Of a stretch of DNA of 64,000 nt, positions 22,515-37,690 are shown one piece after another (the stretch's first letter is position 1; each line of letters opens with the position of its first letter). Under the pieces are notes generated by a model. That model had not been told where the DNA came from. It saw nothing but the letters and a program-made list of their open reading frames with translations, and made no database searches. Made by a program: the position numbers and the translations under genes. This stretch comes from Cochliopodium minus. Lineage: Eukaryota; Discosea; Himatismenida; Cochliopodiidae. The stretch is from NCBI GenBank assembly GCA_024220525.1, contig JAMYWO010000014.1, positions 147,107 to 211,106 on the forward strand, in the 5' to 3' direction.

Positions 22515-25017
22515 ATGAGCTCAGCCAAAAAAATACAAGTGGAGGACGAATTTGATGGAGATGATCTCCTCAAAAATTATTCAGGGAGAGGAACAGTCTT
22601 TTCATCATATTTCAATCTTCTCAACACCATTGTAGGAGGTGAATTAATTCTTTTTTTTCAAACAAAAAAAAATATTTTCACTTTTAATTCTTCTAACATA
22701 TTATTATATTTCTCTCAAAGCTGGTATACTTGCTCTTCCATTTGCATTCAAAGGGTAAAAAAAAAAAAATAATTTATATTAATTTTTGAAAGAGGTACAT
22801 CACCACCCTTTATTCGATTGAAATACAGATCATTATAACATTAAATATAATTTTGAATTAGATGTGGTATCATTTTGGGAATATTCCTCTTGATAATTTA
22901 TGGTATGCATTTTTTTAAAAAATAAAAAATTAAAAAATAAAATAATAAAATAATTTATAAATTTTTAAAACTATTTTCTTTCATAATTTATCAAAAATAA
23001 ATTTTTAAAAATAAAAACCTTCTTGTATTTTAAATTTTTTTTTTTACTCCATTAAAAATTATTTTTCTAAATAGCTATTGCTGCGGCTTACGGAGGACAT
23101 TTGTTAGTTTTGTGCAGACTTCCTCCCATCAAAAGTAAAATACAATCATTTGTTTATTTTTTTTGATTTTGAATGTTAATTCAGCATTTAAAAAGGTGGA
23201 AGAAGTATTGACGAATTTGGAGCCAGTGTTTTCGGGAGAAGACTAGGCCCAATAATTACAAGAGTGAGTATTTTTGCGAGGTGAATTATTATTATTATTT
23301 TTTATTTTTTTATTTTCATTTTTGAAAATTTTTTTTTTAAATATTTTAATTATTTTTTAATTTTAATTTTTATTGTAGATTTATTGGAGCCTTGGTTGCT
23401 TATGTTGCTGTCATTGGAGAAGTCATTTCTCCTTACATCAGTCTTGTTGTAAATATGGATGAAAGATTGTAAAAAATAAAATAATAAAAAATAAAAAAAA
23501 AGAAAAATAAAAAAAAAAAAAAAATTAAAAAAATTAAAAATCAATAAATTAAATGAAATATAGGATAACCTTCATAGTTTGTACTTTTACTATGTATCCA
23601 CTCATCAATTTGAGAAAGATCGATTCTTTGAGTTTCACTTCTTCCATCGCTGTATTTTTGATCGTTTTTAATATGTCTGGTATAATCAGCTTCTTTTAGT
23701 TTTGATATTCTCCAATTTTAATTTTTTTTCCATTTTTTTTTTGACAGCTGTAATTATCAAGAGTATTGTGAGTAAAAAAACCAAAATTTATTAAATTTAA
23801 ATTATTTTTTATTTTAAAAATTATTTCTTTTTTCATTTTTTTATTTTTTTTTTTTAAAAGTTACAAAATCAACCACTTGGGATTCTGATGGTGTTCAACT
23901 TTTCAAGTAAAAAAATATTCATAAATATTGAATTTATTAAACAAAAAATAAAAAAAATAAAAAATGAACATTAAAAAAAAATAATAAAAAATTAAAAATT
24001 AAAAATAAACAAAAAATTAAAAATATAAATAAATAAAAAATAAACAATATTTAAAAATAGATATAAATTAAAATGTAAAGTTTATTCAAAATTTTATTTT
24101 CAGATTTGGGTACCAAATGATAGGAGCATTGCCTATTATTTCTTTTGCTTATACATTCACACCAAACATCCATCCTATCTTTGAAGAACTCAAAGTTCCT
24201 TCCAAAAAAAACATTTTGAAGGCTATCTACAGTGCTGTTGCAAGTTGTTGCTTTCTTTACATTTTGGTGGCAAGCACAGGTAAATAAATCTTTTTATTTT
24301 TTATTTTTTATTTTTTATTTTTTATTTATTATTATTTTTATTTTATTTTTTATTTTTCAAAAGGGTACATGGCTTTCCAAGACGAGGTCAGTGATAACAT
24401 TTTGATAAATTTTAGGAAGGACACCTTGATGGACATGGTTAAAATAGCTTATTGCTTTGTTATCTGTTTCAGTAATAAACAAATTAATTTTTTTTGAGTG
24501 TTTTTAATTTAAATTTATAAAGGTTATCCTGTTGTTTGCTTTCCTGTTAGAAAAATGATAGATCAAGTTTTTTTCAAAACAGATGAGACTAGACTCAGAA
24601 CTACCGTTGAGGCTCTCGCCATTTACATTGTAAGTTTTGTCCTTGGAATCAGCGTACCAGGGATCAGTGGTAAAAATTTTTTACAAAATAAAATTTGAAA
24701 AATAAATTTTATTTTAAAAACACAGTTGTTTTTGGATTAACTGGAGGAACAGCCGGATCAATGGTAATCTTTCAAAAATTCTTTTGTTTTAATTCATTTT
24801 ACTTTCACTTAAGATTGTCTTTATTCTTCCAGCCATTTTCTATCTCCATTTAAAGAGAAGCGATCAAGAATTCAGTGGTGACTATCCTTGGTACGTTTAT
24901 CGTTACTTCTCCCCTGAGAAATGGCCTGCCTTGTTGTTATTATTGTTGGGTTTGTTTACTATGTTTTTTGGAACTTACAGTGTTATCGTAGATATGGTCA
25001 GAGGAGTTGACATTTGA
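22515..25017 (+). CDS. SLC38/AAAP-type amino-acid transporter
   Basis: Polytopic carrier that would move neutral amino acids with Na+ or H+, at the plasma membrane or an endolysosomal membrane. Fourteen exons: 22515-22638, 22721-22754, 22862-22902, 23075-23134, 23196-23280, 23379-23468, 23564-23679, 23748-23771, 23861-23906, 24104-24279, 24364-24471, 24523-24669, 24726-24763 and 24814-25017, giving 430 aa. Family marks are the first-helix motif NLLNTIVGAGILALPFAF, then SFAYTFTPNIHPIFEEL, GYPVVCFPVR and FVLPAI-like VFILPAIFYL. About eleven helices are visible. The cytosolic N-terminus is acidic. Two donors (after 23280 and 23771) were chosen because only they keep the frame and restore ARFIGALVAYVAVIGEVISP. 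Confidence 0.9.
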
Positions 25018-25163
25018 AAAAAAAAAAAAAATAGTTTTCATAAAAAAAAAAGAATTATTTTTCCCACATTAAAAACAAAAATTTTATTTTTTTTTTATTT
25101 CATATTTTACGCAATTAATAAAAATCCTCTCCGTAAACAAACCAAAAAATAAAAAAAAAAAAG

Positions 25164-28100
25164 CTAATTTTGATTTTCCTGTACAATGATAGGTACCTTC
25201 TTGGGCTTAGGAACACAAAACTTCAAAAAATGATCCAAGTGAATAGGTTCAGAAACGATAGTGGAGACAGTTTTGATTTTGTTTTCAAATTGTAAACGAG
25301 AATTAGGAGGACCCAACTTGTTTAAGACGAGTAGCAACTTTTCAAAGTTTTCTTTGTTGTCGTTGGCTCCGTAGATGGAGGAGAGTTCACGGAGGACGAG
25401 GGAGAGTTCGAGGTGGATTTCTGAGCAGATTTTCGATTTGTTGTATTCATTTATGTTGTTTTTTTGACAAAATCTGTCCAATTTTTGGTATTGTCGATAA
25501 TCCTTTTAAAAATAAAAATAAAAATATATATAAAAATAAAAATAAAAAAATAAAAATAAAAAAATAAAAAAATAAAAAAATATAAAAATAAAAATAAAAA
25601 AATAAAAAATAAAAAAATAAAAATAAAAATATAAAATAAAAAAAAAAAAAAAAATAAAATTAAAAATAAAAATAAAAAAATAAAAATAAAAATAAAAATA
25701 AAAATAAAAATAAAAATAATAAATAATTTTTTTTTACCTTCAAGAAAATTATCTATTTTAGATTGGTTTTAGATAACCAATCATTTACAATAAAGAAGGG
25801 ATTGGATTCTTTGAACATGATTCCGTTGGAAGCAGACTGCAAAACTTTACATACATTGATGATTACCCATCTTATCCTTTCTGCTGTTTCCTTGTCACAA
25901 ATACACCAAGTTTCGGGAGCTTTTAATAAAATTAAAAATTAAAAAAAAATAAAAAAAATATTAAGAAATAAAAAAAATTTTTTTAAAAAATAAAAAAATA
26001 AAAAAAAAAATTTATTTTACACGAGATGGCAGGACAAATGATTCTTAGAAAAAATATTCCTCCAACTGAACGCACTTCGTCTCCTGGAAATTTTTCTTTA
26101 ACCAACTCGAACAAAGCATGACAAATAACTTTTATTTCACTTTAAATTAAAAATGAGAAACAAAAAATAAACTAATAAAAATAAAAATAAAAATAATAAA
26201 AAAATGAAAATAAATAAAATAAAATAAAAATCAAAAATAATAAAATAATAAAAAAAATAAAAATAAACAAAAAAAGAATATAAAAAGAAAATAAACAAGA
26301 AAAAATGTTACATTGGAAAATAACTTCCAGAATTAACGATGGCATTAAGAAAAGAATCCAAAAGGTAATGAAACTCTTGCAAATTTTTCTTGGCTAATTT
26401 AGCACTTTCCTCCTATTTTTTCAAATCAAAATAATTTTTTATTTTAGTTTCTATTTAGTCAGAAAGAAGTTTTTATTATTTTTTGTTTAAAAGTTTTAGT
26501 CGAGAGACTTCAATTTTTTATTATTCATATTTTTTCATTTTTGTCTTTTATTTTTTTAATTATATCTTTGTATTTAAAATTTTTTAATCTATTTTTTATT
26601 TTTTTTATTTAAATTTGTTTTTTTTTCTTTATTTTTTTTTAAATTTTTAAAATATATTTTTATTTTATATTAAAATTTAAAAATTTATTTTTTTATTATC
26701 CATTTTGGAATTTTAACAAATTTTTTGTTTTTTCATTTTGTATGTTTTTAACTTTATAATTATTTATAATTATATTTATATTTATTTTATTTTATTTTTT
26801 ATTTTTATTTTTGTTTTTAACTTTATATTTATTTTTATTTATTTTTATTTTTATTTTTATTTTTATTTTTATTTTTTTTAATTTATTAGTTGATCATTTT
26901 TTTTTTCTTTTATTTACCTTATTAGAACAATTAAGTTTACTTTCTTCAATCTCATAGTTATCCAAACTGTTGTTGGCGATATTGTCGATGAGATCTTTGA
27001 TGGTGTGAGTGACGTATTTGATGGCCACTCTCTTAAGGAGGGAGATGAGGAAGGCGGTGGAGATGTTGTTTTGGCGGAGGAGTGTGGTGGACACTGCTGT
27101 GTGTTTTATTTCCTCTAATAGAAGCTCTTTGCAAAGATTTATAGCTGTTATTTCTGTTTTTTTTTTTTTCGAGTAAATTATAAAAATATAAAAATATAAA
27201 AACATAAAAATATAAAAATAAAAAAATAAAAAAATATAAAAATAAAAAAATAAAAAAATAAAAAAATAAAAAAATATAAAAACATAAAACTATAAAAATA
27301 TAAAAATATAAAAAATCAAATACAGAAATAAAAATGAAATAAAAAATAAAAAATAAAACACAAAAACTATTTTTTGCCAATAATTTAATTGAAAATATTT
27401 TAATTACGAACATTTTAAGTTCAATTATTTAATTTCATATTCATTAATTAATTTTTTTAAAAAAATTTTACCAGGAATAAGGAACAAAGTTCCCATCATG
27501 AAAGACTGAACATCAAAAAAATTCCACGTTTCGTTGTCTGGTTTTAACACAGACAAATATAAAACTTTCAGTTGTTCAATATCATTAATTAACTAACAAA
27601 AAAAAATTTAAAAAAAATAAAAAATAAAAAACAAAAAAAAGTAAGAAATGAATGAATAAATTAAAAATAAAATACGAATTGAAAAAAAAATTACTTCTTT
27701 GAGAGGAGTGAAATCAGGGATGATAGAAACAGCTTCTACATCTTTTTTGTTAAAAGATCCCTTCAACCCGTCCTTCAAACCCTCCCATTTTTTTTTTGGT
27801 GGCTGTTCTATCAATGTGATGATCTCACCAGGCTCGAAAGTAAGTTCGAGGGGGTTGGAGGAGTTGCATTTGTTTGTTGAGCGGAAATTTAGTTGTTTGA
27901 ACTCTTTTCCTTCTTCTTCCTCTATTTCTCCCCAGAGTGTTCCACTCTTTAGGAATGGAAAACTTCCTGAGTTGACTGGTATGCGAGGTGTTGTTGGTGA
28001 TTCTATAAAAGATTTTGATAAAAGATAAGATTGTATCTGAAATTGAATTAAATTTTATTTTTAAAGTTTTATTAATTATTTTATTAATTAAAAATTAAAT

Positions 28101-29201
28101 GAAATTTTAAAAAAATTTATATAAATTTATATTTTTCCTCAGATTCAAGAACCATATAATAAGATATCTCAAATGTGATTATAACTTAAATAATAAAGTC
28201 CCAAAATTATTTTATTATGTATCAGTATAAAAAAAATTATATTGAATAAAGAATCTTCAAGTATATATTTTTACGAATATGATTTAAATATGTATCAAAT
28301 AAAGATGAAGAAAGTGAAATGTTTTTTTTTTTTTACCAGGAACTATTATCATCTTTTTACTTTCTTTCTTTTTGGGTTGAAGTAAGAGAGGAGATTTTCC
28401 ACTTGTATTACCTCCTCCCATGATCTTGGACAATTTGTTTCCATTATCGAAGATGGAAGGGGAGAAGCAATTGTTGAGAGGTACTTTCTTCTTTGTCACT
28501 TCGAAATCATCCTCATCTTCCTTCTCTGTGAATAATATCACATTGGGTGAGGATACTTTCAAATTCATTTTACCATAGTTATCCTGCTCATAAAAAATTT
28601 GTTAACAAAAAATATTGAATGAGGATAAGTGTATAAATGATCATTTTTGGAATGAATAAGCAAGATAATTAATATCAAGGAATATGTTAAAGAAATGATT
28701 ATGTTCTTTATCTTGTAATAATTTTGTATAGTTTAAGAATGGACAGTGAAGAAATAATATCCTTACATTTTCATTTTTCTTTTCTAGTTCTTGTGTTGTT
28801 TCTAATAATCTTATCACCGGCACCGATTTCATTTTTTGTGATTGTGTGAGATCATGGAAGGTGATGAATGGGAAGGGTGAATCTGAAGCCGACAAAATGC
28901 TGGAAGAGGAGATGTTATTCAAACTCTTTCTCTTCATCATCCTCTCATTCTTTGTCTCTTGATCCATTTCATAGATATCTTTTAAACTAGTGGATGCTCT
29001 ATTCTTCTTGAAATATGATCTATCTTTATTTTCTTTCCCATTATTCTCGTTGTTATTATTGTTATTTTCTATATTATTCTCTTTCTTATTTCCATTTCCA
29101 TCATCGTTCGCTGTACTTTTCCTATTCGCTTTCAAAAAGATTGCTTTTATATCAAATTTCTTTTTCTTTGGTGATTTCATTTCCATCTTTTCATTGCTCA
29201 T
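25164..29201 (-). CDS. SH3-domain RasGAP
   Basis: GTPase-activating protein for Ras-like GTPases. Ten exons: 28767-29201, 28337-28583, 27695-28002, 27472-27592, 26918-27153, 26312-26412, 26021-26139, 25789-25919, 25738-25752 and 25164-25502, giving 683 aa. The N-terminal 230 residues are Lys/Asn/Ser-rich and disordered. Residues about 260-320 form an SH3 domain (LTFEPGEIITLIEQ, WEGLKDGLKGSFNKKDVE). The GAP domain follows, with the arginine-finger-like TTLLRQNN, the FLRIICPAIS motif, and KVLQSASNGIMFKESNPF. A 15-nt exon after a 36-nt intron is needed to avoid a TAG, and it places FL at the spacing seen in other RasGAPs. A Ras-like gene lies 10 kb away. Confidence 0.85.
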
Positions 29202-29688
29202 CCTATATTTATAAATTTCAAATATAAAATCTCTTATATTTTGTTTATATTGTGATTATCTATCCAATCTTTCCTTCAAAATTTTTTTTTATAAATTTTT
29301 AATATATTTTTATTGGTGCATGAAAAATCAAAAGGGGAAATGAATTGTTATCTAAAAACCAGTAAATTCGAACTCGAATTGATATTATGACAATTTTTTG
29401 AACTCACAATCATTTGATATTTTATAAAAATTTATAATATATTTGTTAAAGTTAATTTCGGATCTCAAACTTATCTTTGAAGGAGATTTAAAATCTCAAT
29501 CAATTTGATAAAGGGGAAGGAAAATGGATTATTACGAAAATATATTTTTTATTTTTTTTTGCTTTGGAAAGAAATCTCTTTTATACATTTTTCTCTTTAA
29601 ATGATTTTAAAGCTATTCTATTCATAGAAAATTTAGTTAATGGAAATGGTAATCACAAATATTCTTTTATAAATAAAAAAAAAAAAAA
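29202..29688. other. Divergent intergenic region
   Basis: Shared upstream region of the RasGAP gene (minus) and the Rab-like GTPase (plus). I see no clear motif beyond A/T tracts. Both promoters should lie here. Confidence 0.45.
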
Positions 29689-30773
29689 ATGGAATCTAAG
29701 AAGCCTCCATATGATTTATATAAATTGATTGTGATTGGAAAAACATCTGTTGGAAAAACTTCAATAATTTACAGATTCATTGAAGGCATAATGGAACCAC
29801 CAATCACAAATGTACTGAAATATATACTTTATTTCTTACTTTTAAATTAAAATTAAAATATAAGATAGGAGTTGAATTTGGAGCCAAAATGTTGAATTGT
29901 TTGGGAAAGAATATTAAATTACAAATTTGGGATACAGTAATAAAAAATTGAAAGAAATTTCAATTATTAAAAATTAAAAAAAAATTTTAAAAAAAACCAA
30001 AATAAAAAATCTCAAGGCGGGTGAATTTTTAAAATTATTGATCCATTCATTCATTATCTTAAAAACTTAATAAGGGCAAGAAAGATTCAGAAGCATTACT
30101 AGATCATACTACAGAGGCTCACATGGGGCGCTTTTGGTTTATGATGTGGCAAATAGAGAAAGTTTTGAAGCAATTGAAAAGTGGAAGGGGGAATTAAATC
30201 AGTACAACCCCACTGCAAAATGCATTTTGGTAGGAAATAAATGTGAATTGAAAAATAAAAGGGAAGTTTCATATTTTGAAGGATTTGAACTTGCTGAAAA
30301 ATTTGGTAATATAAAATTTTTTTAATTTTATTAATGTTTTTTTAAAATAATTAAAAGAAATTCCTTTCATTGAAATAAGTGCAAAAGAAAAATTCAACAT
30401 TGAATCTTCTTTCTACATTATAACTTCTTTTATATTGGGACTTTCTTATGAAAAATTGTTGGAAGTAATTGGACACGTACCTCTAGAATGGAAAGCAGAA
30501 AATCATACAAAATATCCCCTCTCTTTCAAAAATTCAATTTTAAATTTCCTATTGTGCATTAAATCCAAAAAATTGAGATTCCCTCCTAAATACATTCTGT
30601 ACAATATTGTTAGGAGATGTGTCCAACAAAATGAAGATACAAACAAAGATATCGTCTCTCAATTAAAGTCTTTAAGGATTGGAAGTGATGAAGAGTCCAA
30701 AGAAGATTTACCAAGTACAACAAAAGATGTTTCTTCTTTCTACTCTTATCTCTCTGGTTGTTCTTTGTTTTAA
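29689..30773 (+). CDS. Rab-like GTPase with unusual C-terminal extension
   Basis: Exons 29689-29811, 29865-29936, 30017-30020, 30075-30305 and 30358-30773 give 281 aa. G1 is GKTSVGKTS, G3 is WDTAGQERFRS, G4 is GNKCEL (Glu for the usual Asp), and G5 is EISAKE. The residue before IGVEF is Asn where Rabs have the Mg-binding Thr. G3 exists only if the 4-nt exon GCGG at 30017-30020 is used. Without it the Ala is lost and the frame breaks. After the GTPase fold come about 110 residues not found in Rabs, with WKAENHTKYPLSFKNSIL and PPKYILYNIVRRC. The C-terminus CSLF could be geranylgeranylated. Membrane traffic role is only inferred. Confidence 0.85.
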
Positions 30774-31075
30774 AAATAAAATAAGATTTTTCTTTAAAGT
30801 TTTAAATTTTTTTTGCTTATTCGGAAAAGGTAAGCTTGGGTTCTTTTTGTTGAAAAAAAGATTTTGGATCAAAGAAACTTTTAAATTTTTTAATAATAAT
30901 TATCTTCCAAAAAAAACACAAAGAAATTTAAAAATAACAATAATGAAAAGAATTGAAGAAGATTTCAATTAAATGATTTTTTTTTTTAATTTAGATCATT
31001 GGCTATTCAAACTCTCCATTAAAAAAAAAAAAAAAAAATCGATCCAAATTTAAAACATAATAAACATAATTAAAA
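30774..31075. other. Intergenic, nothing recognised
   Basis: AT-rich spacer between the Rab-like gene and the two-repeat gene, with a long A run just before the next start. Confidence 0.4.
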
Positions 31076-32702
31076 ATGGGAGAAGCTCAATCAAGTGAAC
31101 AAAATCCACAACATGAACATAATATACAAATATCCAGCGATCCTACATTATCACCAGCACAAAAAGCATTTTCTAAATCTTTCAAATTAAATAAAAAAGA
31201 ATGGCCCCTAATGACTATAAAGATTGGAGAAGAAGAAATAAAGTAAAAAAATTGGGCTAAATTTTATATAATTTTCATATCCGACCCTTTTACTCTATAA
31301 AAAATAAATGTCCTCAAAGATAAATTTTATAATTTTATTTATGTTCCTAGATATGCTGATACAAGGCCACATACTCTCATCGCAAAAATGGATAATAAAT
31401 TGCATTGGGAAATGTTTTGGATATCAGAATTTGAAACATTGGATCAGGAAGTTTTTCTTTCACAAGTAAAACCAGGTAAATAACTTTCAAACAAAATTTA
31501 AAAAAATCTGAATTGCCATCTTATATTTTTGATTTTAAGCAAAATGTGCCTATTATGTTGCCATTTCAGAATAAATTAAAAAGAATAAATTTATGTCTTA
31601 TTTATTTCTTGAATTAAAACCTATTTTGAATCAGAATTTCCCAAAAAATAATGTTTTATATTCTTTATTCATACACCTTTATTTCTCAAAATAATTTATA
31701 AATACGAAATTATTACACAATTAAATAAACTTTCAATTTTTACAATATCATTCAACAAAATTAGTATTATTTATTTTGGGTTAATATTTTACCGAAAAAA
31801 TCTAAAAAAATCTTTTATATTAAAAAAGTGATTGAGAAATACGGAGGAGAAATTTCGGGAGAAATGAGAGAGGCAGGATGTATGATAAGCATGATTGCAG
31901 TCCCTTTTTTGATGACAGAAGAGAATTCCTACAAAATGGGAGAAGAGATGTTCGAGGAGTTTGGAACTGATAAGGTCATCGAAAAGAAGAAAGAAGATCC
32001 TCATACAGCTCATAAGAATGTGGAGAATGTATTAACACCTGCCCAACAGTTTTACTCTGTTTCTACCAAGTTGAATAAAAAAGAATTTTTCCCTTTGATG
32101 AACGTAAAAGTTGGAGAACAAGAATTCAAGTAAAAAAATTTTAGTTCCATTTTATAAAACTCATTTCCATTTGTTTTGTTTTTTGTTTTTTGTTTTTTTA
32201 TTTTTGTTTTTTATTTTTATTTTCATTTATTTTTAATTTTTTGTTTTTTTTTTATTTTTTTTATTTTTTTAGATATGCTGACACCAGACCACACATGTTG
32301 CCCACCATTGGAGAAGACTTGCATTGGGAAATGTTTTGGATGGGAGAATTGGAAAATCTCAACCAAAAATTGTTCACCCAAACTGTTCAACCAGGTATTT
32401 TAAAAAAACATAATTTTTATTTAAAATATTTATAATTTTTTATTCAAAATTTAATTTTAATTTCATTTTTATTCAAAATTTACAAAAAAGTGATTGAAAA
32501 ATATGGCGGAAGAATCACCAGTAAGATGAGAGAGGCTGGTTGTATGATTAGTATGGTTGGTATTGCTTTCTCCATGCCTGAGGAAAAGTCTATCGAGATG
32601 GGGAAGGACATGTTCGAAAAGTTTGGCGAGAAGATCACTGAGGAAGAAAAAATTACAACTGAGGAAAATACTACCACAGAAGAAAAGAAAGAAACCAATT
32701 AA
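31076..32702 (+). CDS. Two-repeat protein of unknown family
   Basis: Not recognised. Exons 31076-31242, 31351-31475, 31829-32129, 32273-32394 and 32491-32702 give 308 aa. The protein is a tandem duplication: each half has a Lys-Glu start (NKKEWPLM / NKKEFFPLM), then KYADTRPH, LHWEMFW, QPG/KPG, VIEKYGG and MREAGCMISM. Introns sit at the same place and phase in both halves (phase 2 before Y of KYADTRPH, phase 1 before V of VIEKYGG). So the duplication carried its introns. The first and last 25 residues are hydrophilic, the last Thr/Glu-rich. No signal peptide or membrane helix is seen, so a cytosolic protein is likely. Confidence 0.8.
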
Positions 32703-32777
32703 AATATAAATTTGTTTTTAATTTATTTTTATTTTTTTATTTTAATTTATTTAATTTTTAATAATTAATAAAAAAAA

Positions 32778-36051
<3,274 letters not shown>

Positions 36052-36318
36052 ATTTGAATTCTTATTTTAAAATTTTTTTTTTAATTTATTTTTGTTTTTT
36101 TTAATATTTTTGATTAATTCTGGCTAAGATAAAAAGTTGACTGATTAAATGAAAAAAAAAATAATGAGGGAAAAATCAACTTTTTTTCTGAATAGGCAGG
36201 CATTCACATTTTTTTTTGAATTGATTTAGTGATTATTTTAAAATGATTTCTTTTTTTTATTTATTTGTCTTTTGATAATTTCTTTTGTCTTAATAATCAA
36301 AAAAAAACCAAAAAAAAA

Positions 36319-37575
36319 ATGAAGGAAATTTTGATTTTGTCAATCCTTTTATCTTTATTTTCTTTTACTTATGAAATGGATATAGGAAGCACTATTGGTT
36401 ATCAAGTAAAATTTAATCTATTATTTGTTGGAAATAAAATATAAAATTTTAATAAGCTCCACAGCAGGAATGATTTGAAAGGTAATACATAGATAAAATC
36501 TATATTAGCTTTATCATTAAATTAATCAAAGAGTGGAATCAATTGAATAAAAAGGGAGCAACAGATTGGAAGTAAATTTCTTCAAAAAAAAACCCATAAA
36601 TTCAAATAATTAATTAATTTAAAGAATAGATCCACATTACATGAATCATACTTTCTGGTATCTCTTGAAAATAAAATTTGAATTCAACAATATTTCAATT
36701 TTAAATTTCAAAATGAAAATAAAGTTTATCTCAAGAAAGCAGAGCGAAAGACGATCCTAGGGGATGTTTGGTTTTGAATCATGACACTCCAACTGAAGAA
36801 AGAGTTTATTATACATTGTACGATGTATTGGATTACATTGGTAACAACACTTCACTCTACAAAGTAAAATTTTTTTAAAAAAATGTTAAAAAACATTTTA
36901 TCTAGTCTTTATAAAAGAAACCAAAAAAGATATTGATGGCTTTATGTTTTAAGTATGATGAGCAATATGGAGGTTTATTTTTCTTCTTTAAAATAAAATT
37001 AATTTTACATTTTAAAAACCTTTTTTTAGATATTTGCAATTCTACTGTTGATTCGTGTGGTTATTATTGGAGATCTTTGGTTCAAGAATTTTACCAATCA
37101 GCAACAGTTTTAATAAACAAATATAAACTCAACCTAGAATTTGTTTTGGATGGGAACGGAGCTCCTTGTGATTGTTTATTAGATAGATTTTTGCCATGGA
37201 TATCAACTTGGTAAACTATTTTTTAAATTTTTATCATTTTTATTATTTTTTGATTTTTTATTATTTTTAATTTTAAATTTATTTTAAAAAGGACAAACGG
37301 ACTCACAAATTCTTCACAATTTCTTGATAATAATGTCACCAATGGAGACAACCGATTTCAGATTTTAAATCCAGAAGTTCCTGCCAGCCCTAATTGTAGT
37401 TTTTATGTAAATGAGTATGGATCTCTTGGTTATGGAAAGTTTCGAAACTCTTCATATCCTTTTCAGTTTTGGGAACCTTCTAATCAATCTGAAATAGCTG
37501 ATGTTCTTAATTCTTATTTTCACTGGAATGTAACACATGAACCAGGATTTTTGTTTGCAATCAATATTGATCCTG
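36319..37575 (+). CDS. Secreted protein of uncertain family, 3' end lost
   Basis: Exons 36319-36405, 36457-36481, 36532-36571, 36625-36657, 36725-36863, 36918-36972, 37030-37210 and 37292-37575 give at least 281 aa. Residues 1-17 are a signal peptide. Several Cys (for example PCDCLL) and N-glycosylation sequons suit an extracellular protein. RGCLVLNHDTP followed by YYTLYDVLDYIG and ILMALCFKY reminds me of PLC-like TIM-barrel phosphodiesterases, but this is a weak resemblance. After 37575 a donor leads into repeat copy B and then one undetermined base, so the real 3' end is not visible. The ORF could read through to a stop just after 37605 instead. Confidence 0.65.
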
Positions 37576-37601
37576 GTAAAATATTATTCATTATCAAATT
37601 T

Positions 37602-37690
37602 TCAGGATAATGAAAGCTCCTCTTACTATTTTTTTTGAGAAAATATAAAATAAAAAAAAATTCTGCTGTTTATATTATTTTTGGATCATN
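37602..37690 (+). repeat. Dispersed repeat, copy B, ending at a 1-N join
   Basis: Nearly identical to 17359-17451. Position 37690 is an N, and the text changes at once to open coding sequence. The repeat therefore sits at a contig end, and the join to the right flank is unproven. Confidence 0.85.

Noticed and set aside
25738-25790. Frameshift in the RasGAP gene giving KIDNFLE
   Set aside because: This reading resembles the family too, but it puts the next exon out of frame. The short-intron model keeps the entire gene open.
26894-27413. Phe/Tyr/Ile-rich ORFs in intron sequence
   Set aside because: They come from translating A/T tandem tracts within RasGAP introns. Only the part overlapping the real exon 26918-27153 is coding.
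36319-37575. Second carboxylesterase next to the first
   Set aside because: No GxSxG elbow and none of the esterase N-terminal motifs are present. The resemblance is only that both are secreted and multi-exon.
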